Of a stretch of DNA of 64,000 nucleotides, positions 41,903-50,377 are shown piece by piece. Each line of letters begins with the position of its first letter. The stretch's first letter is position 1. The translations under genes were made by a program, and so were the position numbers. The stretch is from positions 62,001-126,000 of the forward strand of contig NZ_JAAZQL010000007.1 in NCBI RefSeq assembly GCF_012275515.1. The letters run 5' to 3'. This stretch comes from Novosphingobium sp. SG707 (lineage in GTDB: Bacteria; Pseudomonadota; Alphaproteobacteria; Sphingomonadales; Sphingomonadaceae). The notes below the pieces were generated by a model. That model saw only the letters and a program-made list of their open reading frames with translations. It made no database searches and was not told where the DNA came from.

Positions 41903-42448
41903 CTATTGCGAGGGATTGTTCAGCAGACGGCGATGACGAGCGGCCGTGGCAATTTCATGGGCCTCCATCATCTGCTTGAAACTGCGCAAAATTCGTCTGA
42001 CATGCGCGCGGACCTGACGGTTCAGATGCGATGTCATGATCCTGCCGAGACTGCGCGCGGACAAGGTAAAGGCCAATGTCACGCGCACCACCGCCCCGCG
42101 CAGGCCGCCGTCCAGAAAATCGATCCGGCCGCCGCTCTCGACATCTCCGCCCTGCTCGGACTGCCAGAAAAGAGTGCTTCCCGGCCGGTCCTCGCTGATG
42201 GCGGACACCCAGGTGGCGCCGGCGCCTGTCGGCCCGATGATGGTCCAGCGCACCCGGTCATCCTCCAACGGAACGATCGAGGCCATCGGCCCCACCAGCA
42301 AAGCCACATTGTTCGGATCGCGCCAGAAAGCGTAAAGTTCCCCGGCGGAGCGGGCAATCGTCACCGTTTCGGCGAAAAGCTCGCGGTCCGGTTCTATATC
42401 GCGCGAGGAGGTTACGGGGGCGTCATCCTTTTCAAAGGCGGGCGTCAC
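41903..42448 (-). CDS. SRPBCC-family (cyclase/dehydrase-like) protein
   Basis: A 181-residue single-domain START-like protein: ETVTIARSAGELYAFWRDPNNVALLVGPMASIVPLEDDRVRWTI is the typical beginning of this lipid- or ligand-binding fold, with a long helix at the C-terminus (LNRQVRAHVRRILRSFKQMME). The ligand is unknown. Its start overlaps the end of the DUF4142 gene (ATGA), so the two are translationally coupled. Confidence 0.82.
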   Translation of the reverse strand: MTPAFEKDDAPVTSSRDIEPDRELFAETVTIARSAGELYAFWRDPNNVALLVGPMASIVPLEDDRVRWTIIGPTGAGATWVSAISEDRPGSTLFWQSEQGGDVESGGRIDFLDGGLRGAVVRVTLAFTLSARSLGRIMTSHLNRQVRAHVRRILRSFKQMMEAHEIATAARHRRLLNNPSQ

Positions 42449-43029
42449 GCGCCATCCCCCTGCCTGCCCAGCTTGTCCAGCTCATCCAGATGCTTTTGCA
42501 CCACTGGCGCGATACCGGCGGCAACCGTCTTGAGCGCGGCTGTGTCGCCATCGGAGGCATAATGCTTGTGCAGGTCAAGCGCGTCGGTGTGAATGCTGCG
42601 CTGGCTGGCCAGATAGAGTTCATCCACATGGGCCGCATCGGCCGCCTTGATCCCGTCCAGCTTCTGTTGCTGATCGGGCGAAAGCGTGGTCGATCCCGCG
42701 GCGATCTTGAGCTTGTCGGCGGCGGCCTGCAATTTGCGGCTCGATTCCTGATGCGCCGATACCATCATCTTGGCAAAAGAGCGGACCGCCGGATTCTTGC
42801 TGGTCTTGAGCAAAGCCTGCGAGGATTCGATCTCGAAACTGTCGCCTGCCGCCGCCTTGTCGAGATAGCCGCGCGCATCCGAAGGCTGAAGCGTCAGATG
42901 CGGCAGCGTGATATCGGGCGCGGCGGCGGTGGTGGCCTCATTGTCGACGGCCGGATTGCCATTGTCCGCCTTATTGTTGCAGGCACCCAGCGCCAGAACA
43001 GAGGCGATCATCAAGAGACGGTATTTCAT
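42445..43029 (-). CDS. DUF4142 lipoprotein
   Basis: A 194-residue periplasmic protein with a lipobox (LALGAC at residues 13-18) and a helical DUF4142 domain: GYLDKAAAGDSFEIESSQALLKTSKNPAVRSFAKMMVSAHQESSRKL and LDGIKAADAAHVDELYLASQ. The helical bundle is ferritin-like; family members are found in stress clusters with no known role. AAGGAG lies seven bases before ATG 43029. It is the first gene of the operon DUF4142-SRPBCC-DUF2171. Confidence 0.88.
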   Translation of the reverse strand: MKYRLLMIASVLALGACNNKADNGNPAVDNEATTAAAPDITLPHLTLQPSDARGYLDKAAAGDSFEIESSQALLKTSKNPAVRSFAKMMVSAHQESSRKLQAAADKLKIAAGSTTLSPDQQQKLDGIKAADAAHVDELYLASQRSIHTDALDLHKHYASDGDTAALKTVAAGIAPVVQKHLDELDKLGRQGDGA

Positions 43030-43133
43030 GGATTTTCTCCTTTCCGACAGAATGCGTTCGGCCCATTTCCGTCCGGCGGAAAACCATCGGTTTCCGCATT
43101 GACCCAAAGGCGCAGCCCCGCCGCGCATCTCGA

Positions 43134-44321
43134 TCAGGACGCAGAATTGCCCTCCATGCTCAGCACCACCTTGGTCACTTCATTGCGGGCATAGTGATAC
43201 TGGAGATAGGCATCGGCGGCCTGCTCCAGGCCAAACCGGTGACTGACAAGGAAAGTGCAGTCGATCCTCCGGTCGAGGACCAGCCGGAGCAATTCGGGCA
43301 GATAGCGCTGAACATCGCTCTGGCCGCTGCGCAGGGTCAGCCCCTTGCGCATCACGGCCCCCAGCGGGAATTTGTCGACCATCCCGCCATAGCATCCCGG
43401 CATCGAGATCCGCCCGCCCTTGCGGCAGGCCATGATCGCCTGATGAATGACATGCGATTGATCCAGCGCGGGGAAAACCGAGCTGTTGACCGGATCGGCA
43501 ATCACCTCGAAAAAAGTGCCATGCGCATTCATGCCCACCGCATCAATGCAGGCATCAGGACCGATGCCGCCGGTCATGTCGGTCAGCGCTCCATGAACAT
43601 CGGTATGGCTGAAATTGACCGCCTCGGCGCCAAGGCCGCGCGCCAGTTCCAGCCGGTGCGCATGATGATCGACCGCGATCACCCGTTCCGCCCCCAGCAG
43701 AAACGCCGCCCGCACCGTGCAAAGCCCGACCGGGCCGCAGCCCCAGACCGCAATCGTGTCGCCCGGTTCGATGGCGGCATTGCGCGCGGCCTGCCATCCG
43801 GCGGGCAAAGTGTCGGCCAGCAAAAGCAGGCTTTCATCCGCCACATCCTCGGGCACCCCGATCGGGCCGAAGTCGGAAAAGGGCACGCGCACATATTCGG
43901 CCTGTCCGCCCGAATAGCCGCCGCCCATCTGTCCATGCCCGAACCGGGCCGAGGTGGGCATGCCATAGATCAGGCTGGCAAAATCCTGGTTTTCGGGGGG
44001 ATTGCCATTGTCGCAGGCCGAATATTGCTGCTTCGCGCAGTGATAACAGCCCCCGCAGGCAATGGTTGAGGGCACAACCACCCGCTGTCCGCGCCGCAGC
44101 GTGGAGGCCGCGCCCACTTCGACCACCTCGCCCATAAATTCGTGACCAAGGATGTCTCCGGCGCCCATGGCGGGAAACAGGCCGTCGTAGATATGCAGAT
44201 CCGATCCGCAAATGGCCGAGGAAGTGACCCGGATGATCGCATCGCGCGGATTGACGATCCCGGGATCCTCCACCGTCTCGACGCGGACATCGCGTTTGCC
44301 ATGCCAGGTCAGCGCACGCAT
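43134..44321 (-). CDS. Zinc-dependent alcohol dehydrogenase
   Basis: A 395-residue medium-chain dehydrogenase. The catalytic zinc site is ICGSDLHIYDG and GHEFMGEVVEVG; the structural zinc loop is CGGCYHCAKQQYSAC; the NAD-binding fold is VWGCGPVGLCTVRAAFLLGAERVIAVD. It resembles glutathione-dependent formaldehyde dehydrogenase-like enzymes that oxidise alcohols or aldehydes in detoxification. AGGAGGA precedes the ATG. A symmetric GGAAC/GTTCC element lies in the gap to the divergent PRC gene and could serve both. Confidence 0.92.
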   Translation of the reverse strand: MRALTWHGKRDVRVETVEDPGIVNPRDAIIRVTSSAICGSDLHIYDGLFPAMGAGDILGHEFMGEVVEVGAASTLRRGQRVVVPSTIACGGCYHCAKQQYSACDNGNPPENQDFASLIYGMPTSARFGHGQMGGGYSGGQAEYVRVPFSDFGPIGVPEDVADESLLLLADTLPAGWQAARNAAIEPGDTIAVWGCGPVGLCTVRAAFLLGAERVIAVDHHAHRLELARGLGAEAVNFSHTDVHGALTDMTGGIGPDACIDAVGMNAHGTFFEVIADPVNSSVFPALDQSHVIHQAIMACRKGGRISMPGCYGGMVDKFPLGAVMRKGLTLRSGQSDVQRYLPELLRLVLDRRIDCTFLVSHRFGLEQAADAYLQYHYARNEVTKVVLSMEGNSAS

Positions 44322-44628
44322 GATCGGTCCTCCTGTCGGCCCGCCCCGGCATGTCGCGCCGTCACGGGCATGTCGCGAAGGGGAAACATCGCGAAAGCCG
44401 GAATGGATGCCGCAGGCCCTTTGGCGGCCCCGTTGCGACCCCCGCTGCGGCAGAGAAACATGGTCTGACTAACGTGCGGCAGGACGAGATGATCCATGCC
44501 GAGATCCTAACCTGGATTAGGATCAAGCCTGCCTGCGCGCGGAACAAGCCGCGTCCGCCCCTGTTCCGATTATGTCAGGCAACCGCCGCGGTGCCTTGGC
44601 TTGTTTCACACCACGCAGGAGATTCACC
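44322..44628. other. Divergent promoter region
   Basis: About 300 bases between the ADH and PRC-barrel genes, without a gene. It contains the EcfG-like element at 44541-44567 whose symmetry allows transcription both ways, and a small inverted repeat AACCTGGATTAGGATC near 44510. Nothing else stands out. Confidence 0.45.
44541..44567 (+). promoter_or_regulatory. EcfG-like promoter, symmetric (GGAAC-N17-GTTCC)
   Basis: GGAAC (44541-44545), 17 bases, GTTCC (44563-44567). GTT is the core of the usual EcfG minus-10. Because GTTCC is GGAAC on the other strand, the element also reads as a minus-35 toward the ADH gene. It lies about 60 bases before the PRC gene start. Confidence 0.5.
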
Positions 44629-44994
44629 ATGCCCGAAACCACGGACAGCTATGAAACGCACGATCTGATTTCCTCTGATCGGGTCGAAGGCACCATCGTC
44701 TACAATCTGGAAGGCGAGCGATTGGGCACGATCAGCCGGTTCATGGTCAACAAGCGCACCGGCAAGGCCCAATATGCCGTGCTCCAATTTGGCGGCCTTT
44801 TTGGTCTGGGCAGCGACTATTACCCCCTGCCCTGGCAGATCCTGACCTATGATCCGGCGCAGGGCGGCTATGTCGTGAACATCGACAGGGAGCAGTTGGA
44901 AAACGCGCCCCATTACAGCGAGAACGACACGCCCACCTATGACAATGACTACAACTGGCGGGTCTATTCGCATTACGGCCTGACCTATGCCTGA
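44629..44994 (+). CDS. PRC-barrel domain protein
   Basis: A 121-residue protein: the PRC barrel covers about residues 12-90 (IVYNLEGERLGTISRFMVNKRTGKAQYAVLQFGGLFGLGSDYYPLPWQIL) and the tail is Asn/Tyr/Asp-rich (PTYDNDYNWRVYSHYGLTYA). PRC barrels occur in the photosynthetic reaction-centre H subunit and in RNA-processing proteins; small soluble ones like this are stress-associated and of unknown function. AGGAG precedes the ATG by seven bases. Confidence 0.9.
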   Translation: MPETTDSYETHDLISSDRVEGTIVYNLEGERLGTISRFMVNKRTGKAQYAVLQFGGLFGLGSDYYPLPWQILTYDPAQGGYVVNIDREQLENAPHYSENDTPTYDNDYNWRVYSHYGLTYA

Positions 44995-45075
44995 TGGCGG
45001 CCAACGGCCTGCAACCAAACGCCAAAGGGGCTGACGCCCCCGGCGTGACAACCTGACGGGCAGGAGCCGATGAGG

Positions 45076-45110
45076 GAAGGAAGCGCGCTGCCAAAGCCGC
45101 TTCCTTCTTT
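45076..45110 (+). terminator. Hairpin terminator after the PRC gene
   Basis: GAAGGAAGCG pairs with CGCTTCCTTC (10 bp) around a 12-base loop, followed by TTT. It fits a weak Rho-independent terminator between the PRC and Nramp-like genes. Confidence 0.5.
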
Positions 45111-45181
45111 GCATGGCCCGCTCTCCCCCCTTTTTAAGGGAATGCCGATGCATCACGCGCAACCATCGCCAATGACCGACC

Positions 45182-46432
45182 ATGGCTAAATCCAGGCTGG
45201 TCGACCGGCTTGGCCCCGGATTGATAACGGGCGCCGCCGATGATGATCCCAGCGGCATTGCCACCTATGCCATCGCGGGCGCGCAATTCGGCACCTCGCT
45301 GCTGTGGACCATGCTGTTCACCTATCCGCTGATGGTGTCGGTTCAACTGGTCTGCGCGCGGGTGGGCCGGGTCACGGGCCATGGCCTTGCGCACAGTCTG
45401 GGCGCGGTTTTGCCCCGGTGGATCATGGCCGTGATCCTCGTGCTGCTGTTTTGCGCCAATACGATCAACATCGGCGCCGATCTCTCGGCCATGGGCGAAG
45501 CGGCCGCGCTGATTGCAGGCTGGGGGCGCCATGGCTTCACCATAGGTTTTGCGGTGCTCTCGCTGCTGCTGCAACTGTTTGTGCCTTATGACCGCTATGC
45601 CCGGCTGCTGAAATGGCTGACGCTGACCTTGCTGGCCTATGTCGCGCTGGTGTTTATCGTGCGGGTGGATTGGGGCGCGGCGCTGCATGATCTGGTCGTT
45701 CCCCGGATCAGCGGCCCTGCGGCCATCACCGCCATTGTCGCCATCCTGGGCACCACGATCAGCCCCTACCTCTTCTTCTGGCAGGCATCGCAGGAGGTGG
45801 AGGAGATCCGCCAGGTCGAGGAGCGCCAGCCCCTGCGCCGCGCGCGCGGTCAGGCCGCCGACGCCTTTGCCCGGATCCGCATCGACACATGGAGCGGCAT
45901 GGCGGTGTCGAACATCATCGCACTGGCCATCATGCTGGGCACAGCGGTCCCGCTGCACAATGCGGGCAAGACCGACATCAATTCGGCCGCCGATGCCGCC
46001 CGCGCGCTTCAGCCGGTGGCCGGGGATCTGGCCTTTGCGATCTTTGCCCTTGGCATCGTCGGCACGGGACTGCTGGCGATCCCGGTGCTGGCGGGCGCAT
46101 CGGCCTATGCCATTTGCGAGGCCACGGGGCGCAAGGCCAGTCTTCAGGATATGCCGCAGCACGCCCGCGCCTTCTATCTGATCATCACGCTGGGCATGAT
46201 GCTGGGCATGGCCATGGACTGGCTGGGGCTCAATGCGATGAAGGCGCTGTTCTGGAGCGCGGTGATCAATGGGGTCGTGGCCGTGCCTGTGCTGGCCGGG
46301 CTGATGCATATCGTGTCGCGGTCCGCCATCATGGGATCATTTGTAGCCCCCCGCCCGCTGCGGATTGCGGGATGGATAACCACGGGCGCGATGGCGGCGG
46401 CGGTGCTGGCGATGCTGATTTCGCCCGGTTGA
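45182..46432 (+). CDS. Nramp-family transporter with non-canonical metal site
   Basis: A 416-residue LeuT-fold protein with eleven hydrophobic helices. The Nramp landmark in TM1 is GPGLITGAADDDPSGIATYAIAGAQFG, where canonical manganese/iron Nramps have DPGN; TM6 reads ILGTTISPYLFFWQASQEVEE, where canonical ones have MPHN. Both metal-binding motifs are thus changed (Asn to a Ser-Gly, Met-Pro-His to Ser-Pro-Tyr). The protein may carry magnesium or another cation, or differ in coupling. The start lacks a ribosome site, so 45182 is tentative. It lies between stress genes on the same strand. Confidence 0.85.
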   Translation: MAKSRLVDRLGPGLITGAADDDPSGIATYAIAGAQFGTSLLWTMLFTYPLMVSVQLVCARVGRVTGHGLAHSLGAVLPRWIMAVILVLLFCANTINIGADLSAMGEAAALIAGWGRHGFTIGFAVLSLLLQLFVPYDRYARLLKWLTLTLLAYVALVFIVRVDWGAALHDLVVPRISGPAAITAIVAILGTTISPYLFFWQASQEVEEIRQVEERQPLRRARGQAADAFARIRIDTWSGMAVSNIIALAIMLGTAVPLHNAGKTDINSAADAARALQPVAGDLAFAIFALGIVGTGLLAIPVLAGASAYAICEATGRKASLQDMPQHARAFYLIITLGMMLGMAMDWLGLNAMKALFWSAVINGVVAVPVLAGLMHIVSRSAIMGSFVAPRPLRIAGWITTGAMAAAVLAMLISPG

Positions 46433-46511
46433 GGCGCAGGCACGACAGCCCACCTTCGGGCCGCCGAACATCCTTCTCTGCCCCCCATTTCCCCTCAAAA
46501 GGAGAATTACC

Positions 46512-47363
46512 ATGGTTGAGACCCAGAGCATGATCCACGAAGACGCCCTGCCCGGCAATGAGCACGCGCTAAATCCCAAGCCGGAGTGGCAGCCGCGCTA
46601 TCCCGGCTCGGGCCGGTTGCAGGGCAAGGTGGCCGTCATCACCGGCGGCGACAGCGGCATCGGCCGGGCCGTGGCGGCGCTCTTTGCCCGCGAAGGGGCC
46701 GATATCGCCATCATCCATCTGATGGAGGACGAGGATGCGGCAGAAACCCGGCGCATCGTCGAGGCCGAAGGGCGTCGCGCACTGACCATCCGGGCCGATA
46801 TCGGCGACAAATCCGTCTGCGAAGGGCTGGTCCGCCAGATCATCGCCGATCTGGGCCGCATCGACATTCTGGTCAACAATGCGGGCGAGCAGCACCCCGA
46901 CACCGACATCACCAATATCACCGAAAGCCAGTTGCTTCGCACCTTTCAGACCAATATTTTCGCCATGTTCTATATGGTTCAGGCCGCCCGCCCGCATCTG
47001 GGCCAAGGCGCCGCCATCATCAACACCACCTCGATCACCGGCTATCACGGCAGCAAGAACCTGCTGGATTACAGCGCGACCAAGGGAGCGATCACGGCTT
47101 TCACGCGCTCGCTTTCGGAAAATCTGGTGAAGGAGGGCATTCGCGTCAATGCCGTGGCGCCGGGGCCGATCTGGACCCCGCTCAATCCCTTTGGTGGCGC
47201 GGACAAAGAGAAGATCAAGCATTTCGGCGAGTCCACGCCGATGGGCCGCGCCGGACAGCCCAATGAGGTCGCGCCCGCCTTCCTGTTCCTGGCCTGCGAG
47301 GATTCCAGTTATATGTCGGGGCAGGTACTGCATCCCAACGGCGGGACGGTGATCAATGGCTGA
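46512..47363 (+). CDS. SDR-family oxidoreductase
   Basis: A 283-residue classical short-chain dehydrogenase with an N-terminal extension of about 38 residues (rich in Pro, Lys, Glu), as in the YdaD/YhdF general-stress group. Cofactor loop TGGDSGIGRA, the NNAG motif and the catalytic Ser...YSATK are all present; the C-terminus ends in the usual SGQVLHPNGG. The substrate is unknown. AAGGAG precedes the ATG. Confidence 0.92.
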   Translation: MVETQSMIHEDALPGNEHALNPKPEWQPRYPGSGRLQGKVAVITGGDSGIGRAVAALFAREGADIAIIHLMEDEDAAETRRIVEAEGRRALTIRADIGDKSVCEGLVRQIIADLGRIDILVNNAGEQHPDTDITNITESQLLRTFQTNIFAMFYMVQAARPHLGQGAAIINTTSITGYHGSKNLLDYSATKGAITAFTRSLSENLVKEGIRVNAVAPGPIWTPLNPFGGADKEKIKHFGESTPMGRAGQPNEVAPAFLFLACEDSSYMSGQVLHPNGGTVING

Positions 47364-47366
47364 ACG

Positions 47367-47400
47367 GGTGGGCAATCAGCCTTCAGGCTGGTTGCCCACC
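47367..47400. terminator. Strong hairpin between the SDR and fumC genes
   Basis: GGTGGGCAATCAGCC and its partner GGCTGGTTGCCCACC form a 15-bp stem (one G-T wobble) around TTCA. It covers the last codons of fumC, whose stop lies inside the stem. There is no T-run. It separates two convergent genes and probably works in both directions. Confidence 0.55.
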
Positions 47401-48794
47401 ATATCCTGCGGGCGGACGATCCGGTCGAAGGTTGCCGCATCGACATGGCCGCTCTCCAGCGCCGCCTCTCGCAGGCCGATGCCGCGCTTATGGGCGTCTC
47501 TGGCAATCGCGGCCGCCTTTTCATAGCCCAGATGGGGTACCAGCGCCGTCACCAGCATCAGCGAACGTTCGACCAGACTGCCCAGCCGCGTGTGATCGGG
47601 CTGCATTCCGACCAGAGCGTGCTGGACAAACCCATCCATCGCACAGCCCAGCAGCGTGACCGAACGCAGCACATTGGCCCCGATCTGCGGCATGAATGTG
47701 TTGAGCTCCAGATGCCCCTGCATTCCGCCCACCGTGGTGGCCGTGCCATTGCCGACCACCTGGGCGCAGACCATGGCCATCATTTCGCATTGGGTGGGAT
47801 TAACCTTGCCCGGCATGATCGAGCTGCCCGGTTCGTTTTCGGGCAGCAGCAATTCGCCCAGCCCCGCGCGCGGCCCCGATGCCATCAGGCGGATGTCATT
47901 GGCCATCTTGGTCAAAGCCACCGCCAGTTGCACCAGCCCCCCCTGCAGGCCCACCAGCACATCGCGGCTGGCCAGCGCCTCGAAACTGTTGCGCGCCGGG
48001 CGAAAGGGCATACCAACCGATTGGCGGATTTCCTCGATCACCGCCCGGCCAAAGCCTGCCGGAGCATTCAGCCCGGTTCCCACCGCCGTGCCGCCCAGCG
48101 CCAGTTCCCAAACCCCGTCCATGGCATGGGCGATGGCCTGGCGCGCGCGGGCGATCTGGGCGGCATAGCCGGAAAACTCCTGCCCCAGCGTCAGCGGCAC
48201 GGCGTCCTGAAGATGCGTCCGCCCGATCTTGACCACATCGGCCCAGGCCGCCCGCTTGGTCATCAGGTCTTCATAGAGCCGCCCCAGCGCGGGGCTGAAC
48301 TCGCGCACCATCGCCCGCTGGATCGCGATATGCAGCGCGGTGGGAAAGCTGTCATTGGAGGATTGGGCGCGGTTGACGTGATCGTTGGGATGAACGGGCG
48401 CCTTGCCGCCTCGCACGCCGGTCAGGATCTCGTTGGCGCGCCCGGCGATCACCTCGTTGACGTTCATGTTGGTCTGCGTGCCCGACCCGGTTTGCCAGAT
48501 GGCCAGAGGAAACTGACCGTCATGCGCGCCCTCGATCACCTCGCGCGCGGCCGCCTCGATGGCATCGGCCAGGGCCGGGTCCAGCCCATAGCGCCGATTG
48601 ACGCGGCAGGCCGCCAGTTTGACGATCCCCAGCGCATGGATAATGGGCAGCGGCATCCGCTCGGTGGGCGGAAAGGCAAAGTTGGTCAGGCTGCGCTGCG
48701 TCTGCGCGCCCCAATAGGCATCGCGAGGGACGGCAACGGACCCCATGCTGTCGCTTTCCATTCTTGTGGGGACCGATGGGTCGGCTGCGCTCAT
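47376..48794 (-). CDS. fumC: Class II fumarate hydratase
   Basis: A 472-residue homotetrameric, iron-free fumarase. The signature GSSIMPGKVNPTQCE is present, as are the active-site segments GSGTQTNMNVNEV and HPNDHVNRAQSSNDSFPTALH and the GRTHLQDAVPLTLGQEFSGYA stretch. FumC hydrates fumarate to malate and, lacking an iron-sulfur cluster, keeps working under oxidative stress, which suits its place here between an SDR gene and a sigma factor. GGAGG precedes the ATG. The length is normal for the family. Confidence 0.95.
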   Translation of the reverse strand: MSAADPSVPTRMESDSMGSVAVPRDAYWGAQTQRSLTNFAFPPTERMPLPIIHALGIVKLAACRVNRRYGLDPALADAIEAAAREVIEGAHDGQFPLAIWQTGSGTQTNMNVNEVIAGRANEILTGVRGGKAPVHPNDHVNRAQSSNDSFPTALHIAIQRAMVREFSPALGRLYEDLMTKRAAWADVVKIGRTHLQDAVPLTLGQEFSGYAAQIARARQAIAHAMDGVWELALGGTAVGTGLNAPAGFGRAVIEEIRQSVGMPFRPARNSFEALASRDVLVGLQGGLVQLAVALTKMANDIRLMASGPRAGLGELLLPENEPGSSIMPGKVNPTQCEMMAMVCAQVVGNGTATTVGGMQGHLELNTFMPQIGANVLRSVTLLGCAMDGFVQHALVGMQPDHTRLGSLVERSLMLVTALVPHLGYEKAAAIARDAHKRGIGLREAALESGHVDAATFDRIVRPQDMVGNQPEG

Positions 48795-48992
48795 GACAGA
48801 GCCTCCGCAACGGCAGAGGTTGTGCGGCCATGGGCCATCATAAAGAACCGATCCTTGTCGAAAGACATCTCGTCAAACCTTCGCGACCGATCATTGTGGG
48901 GGAGCATATCGTATTTGCCCTGCTGATGCGAATGATGCGCAGGCCAACAGGCGGCCGGCGGGGGGCAACACGCCCGATGCAAATGGCGCGGA

Positions 48993-49202
48993 TCATTCGG
49001 AGTTGTGGGCGCCGGTGCCTTTCGGCTCCCTCAGGTCCTCGGCCTCATCTGTGTCCTGTTCTTCGGCGGGCGGTTCGGTTGCGCTGTGCGGCGGTTCGCC
49101 CGAAGACTTGACCCAGCCCATCATCTCATTTTCCACCTCGCGGTTTTTGGGCCGCTTGCGCGGTTTGAAATCGGGGGGCGAGCGCGGATCGGTTTGGGCC
49201 AT
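48993..49202 (-). CDS. 69-residue acidic hypothetical protein
   Basis: A short hydrophilic protein: a basic start (MAQTDPRSPPDFKPRKRPKN), the segment EVENEMMGWVKSSGEPP, then a tail rich in Glu, Asp and Pro. No family is recognised. AGGAGG lies six bases before ATG 49202 and a GGAAC-N17-CTTTG promoter about 33 bases upstream, so it is a real gene and probably part of the stress regulon. Confidence 0.75.
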   Translation of the reverse strand: MAQTDPRSPPDFKPRKRPKNREVENEMMGWVKSSGEPPHSATEPPAEEQDTDEAEDLREPKGTGAHNSE

Positions 49203-49234
49203 GACATCCTCCTGACAGCGGCAAAGACGCCGGA

Positions 49235-49261
49235 CAAAGACCGAGCAAGCAAAGATGTTCC
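49235..49261 (-). promoter_or_regulatory. EcfG-like promoter before the 69-residue gene
   Basis: On the minus strand GGAAC (49261-49257), 17 bases, CTTTG (49239-49235), about 33 bases before ATG 49202. Confidence 0.6.
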
Positions 49262-49429
49262 CCCGCCCATGGCCGGGACCAAGGCGACCCGTTGCAAAAA
49301 CGCGATCACTGACAACCATGGCGGGAGCAGGCAAGCCGTTCATTTGGCCCCAGTAAAATTCCTGATGAAATTGAGATAATTTCCAATATTACCAATTCAT
49401 TCTATAATACTTCCTGTTTTTAAATTGAA

Positions 49430-49452
49430 ATTTGAAAATTAAATTTTCAAAT
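49430..49452. repeat. Perfect AT-rich palindrome
   Basis: ATTTGAAAAT, TAA, ATTTTCAAAT: 10-bp arms without mismatch. It sits in an AT-rich block about 45 bases before the promoter of the sigma gene, so it may be a regulator-binding site or an extrusion-prone hairpin. Confidence 0.6.
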
Positions 49453-49497
49453 CATCCCAAATCTAACCCTACTCAACGCTGATAGTATATTTAAGCA

Positions 49498-49524
49498 GGA
49501 ACTTAGGCAAAGCCCGGATCTTTC
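49498..49524 (+). promoter_or_regulatory. EcfG-like promoter before the sigma factor gene
   Basis: GGAAC (49498-49502), 17 bases, CTTTC (49520-49524), about 43 bases before ATG 49567. This suggests that the sigma factor transcribes its own gene. Confidence 0.65.
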
Positions 49525-49566
49525 TCCCATAGATTTTCCGGAAAAATACCTTTGTCGGGGAAAAAC

Positions 49567-50226
49567 ATGGCCAAGCGAAACAAATTCGAGAAGGCTGATA
49601 TATGTGGTTCAGCGCTTCCCGAAGCCGAATTCCGCAAGGAGCTTGTTGCGGCCATGCCTTCTTTGCGCGCCTTTGCCCGAAGTTTGTGCAGCAACCGGGA
49701 CAATGTCGATGATCTGGCGCAGGAAACGGTGATGAAAGCCTGGGCCGCCCGGGACCATTACATTGCGGGAACCAGTTTTCGGGCATGGACCTTCACCATC
49801 CTGCGCCACCATTATTTCGGACAACTGCGCCGTCAGCGCATTGTCGGCGATTATGACGAGGCGGCGGCCGAGCAGATTCTGGGCCGGGAGGGCGATCAGG
49901 AAACCCGCCTTGAAACCATCGACGTGCTGCGCGCCATCGAAACGCTGCCCCTTGCCCAGCGCGAAATGCTCATTCTGATGGCCATCGGTTCGGTCAGCTA
50001 TGAGGAAATCGCGCAAGGCTGCGGCGTGACCATCGGCACGGTAAAGAGTCGGATCTCACGCGCCCGTGCGGCCCTTTCGGCCGCGCTGGAAAAGGGGCTG
50101 CTGCCCGGTTCGCGGCGCAATTTCGTGGTGGAAGGCGAAGTGGTCGACGCCTTCTTCGCCAGATTCAAGACCATCGTGCGCCCCAATCTGGCGCGGCTTT
50201 CCCGCCATCTGGCATGGGCCGCCTGA
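49567..50226 (+). CDS. ECF sigma factor, EcfG-like (general stress type)
   Basis: A 219-residue sigma-70-family protein. Region 2 (about 30-95) reads ELVAAMPSLRAFARSLCSNRDNVDDLAQETVMKAWAARDHYIAGTSFRAWTFTILRHHYF, typical of the alphaproteobacterial ECF15/EcfG group; region 4 is ETLPLAQREMLILMAIGSVSYEEIAQGCGVTIGTVKSRISRARAAL. A tail of about 45 residues follows. EcfG directs the general stress response when PhyR removes the anti-sigma NepR; neither of those genes is in the window, so this may be an extra copy. ATG 49567 is used; an upstream TTG is possible. Confidence 0.88.
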   Translation: MAKRNKFEKADICGSALPEAEFRKELVAAMPSLRAFARSLCSNRDNVDDLAQETVMKAWAARDHYIAGTSFRAWTFTILRHHYFGQLRRQRIVGDYDEAAAEQILGREGDQETRLETIDVLRAIETLPLAQREMLILMAIGSVSYEEIAQGCGVTIGTVKSRISRARAALSAALEKGLLPGSRRNFVVEGEVVDAFFARFKTIVRPNLARLSRHLAWAA

Positions 50227-50321
50227 ACGAGGGTCTTGGGGCGATCCCAGTTTTGAATGTTTCAGAGAAACTGTGACTGATGGCTTGACCTTCCCCCCAC
50301 CGGAGCCACCAGAACACAGTT

Positions 50322-50355
50322 CCTTCGGCGGCGCTTTCACCCGCGCCGCCGAAGG
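50322..50355. terminator. Bidirectional hairpin between sigma factor and response regulator
   Basis: CCTTCGGCGGCGC and GCGCCGCCGAAGG form a perfect 13-bp stem around an 8-base loop. It lies in the 150-bp gap between convergent genes. Confidence 0.6.
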
Positions 50356-50377
50356 CCCCTGATCACGCGTGTGTCGT

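Larger units (their letters stand above)
49203..49566. other. Regulatory region with an AT-rich block
   Basis: About 360 bases between the divergent small acidic gene and sigma factor gene. It has an EcfG-like promoter at each end (49235-49261 and 49498-49524) and a very AT-rich stretch in the middle (about 49360-49500) with a perfect palindrome at 49430-49452. Confidence 0.6.
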
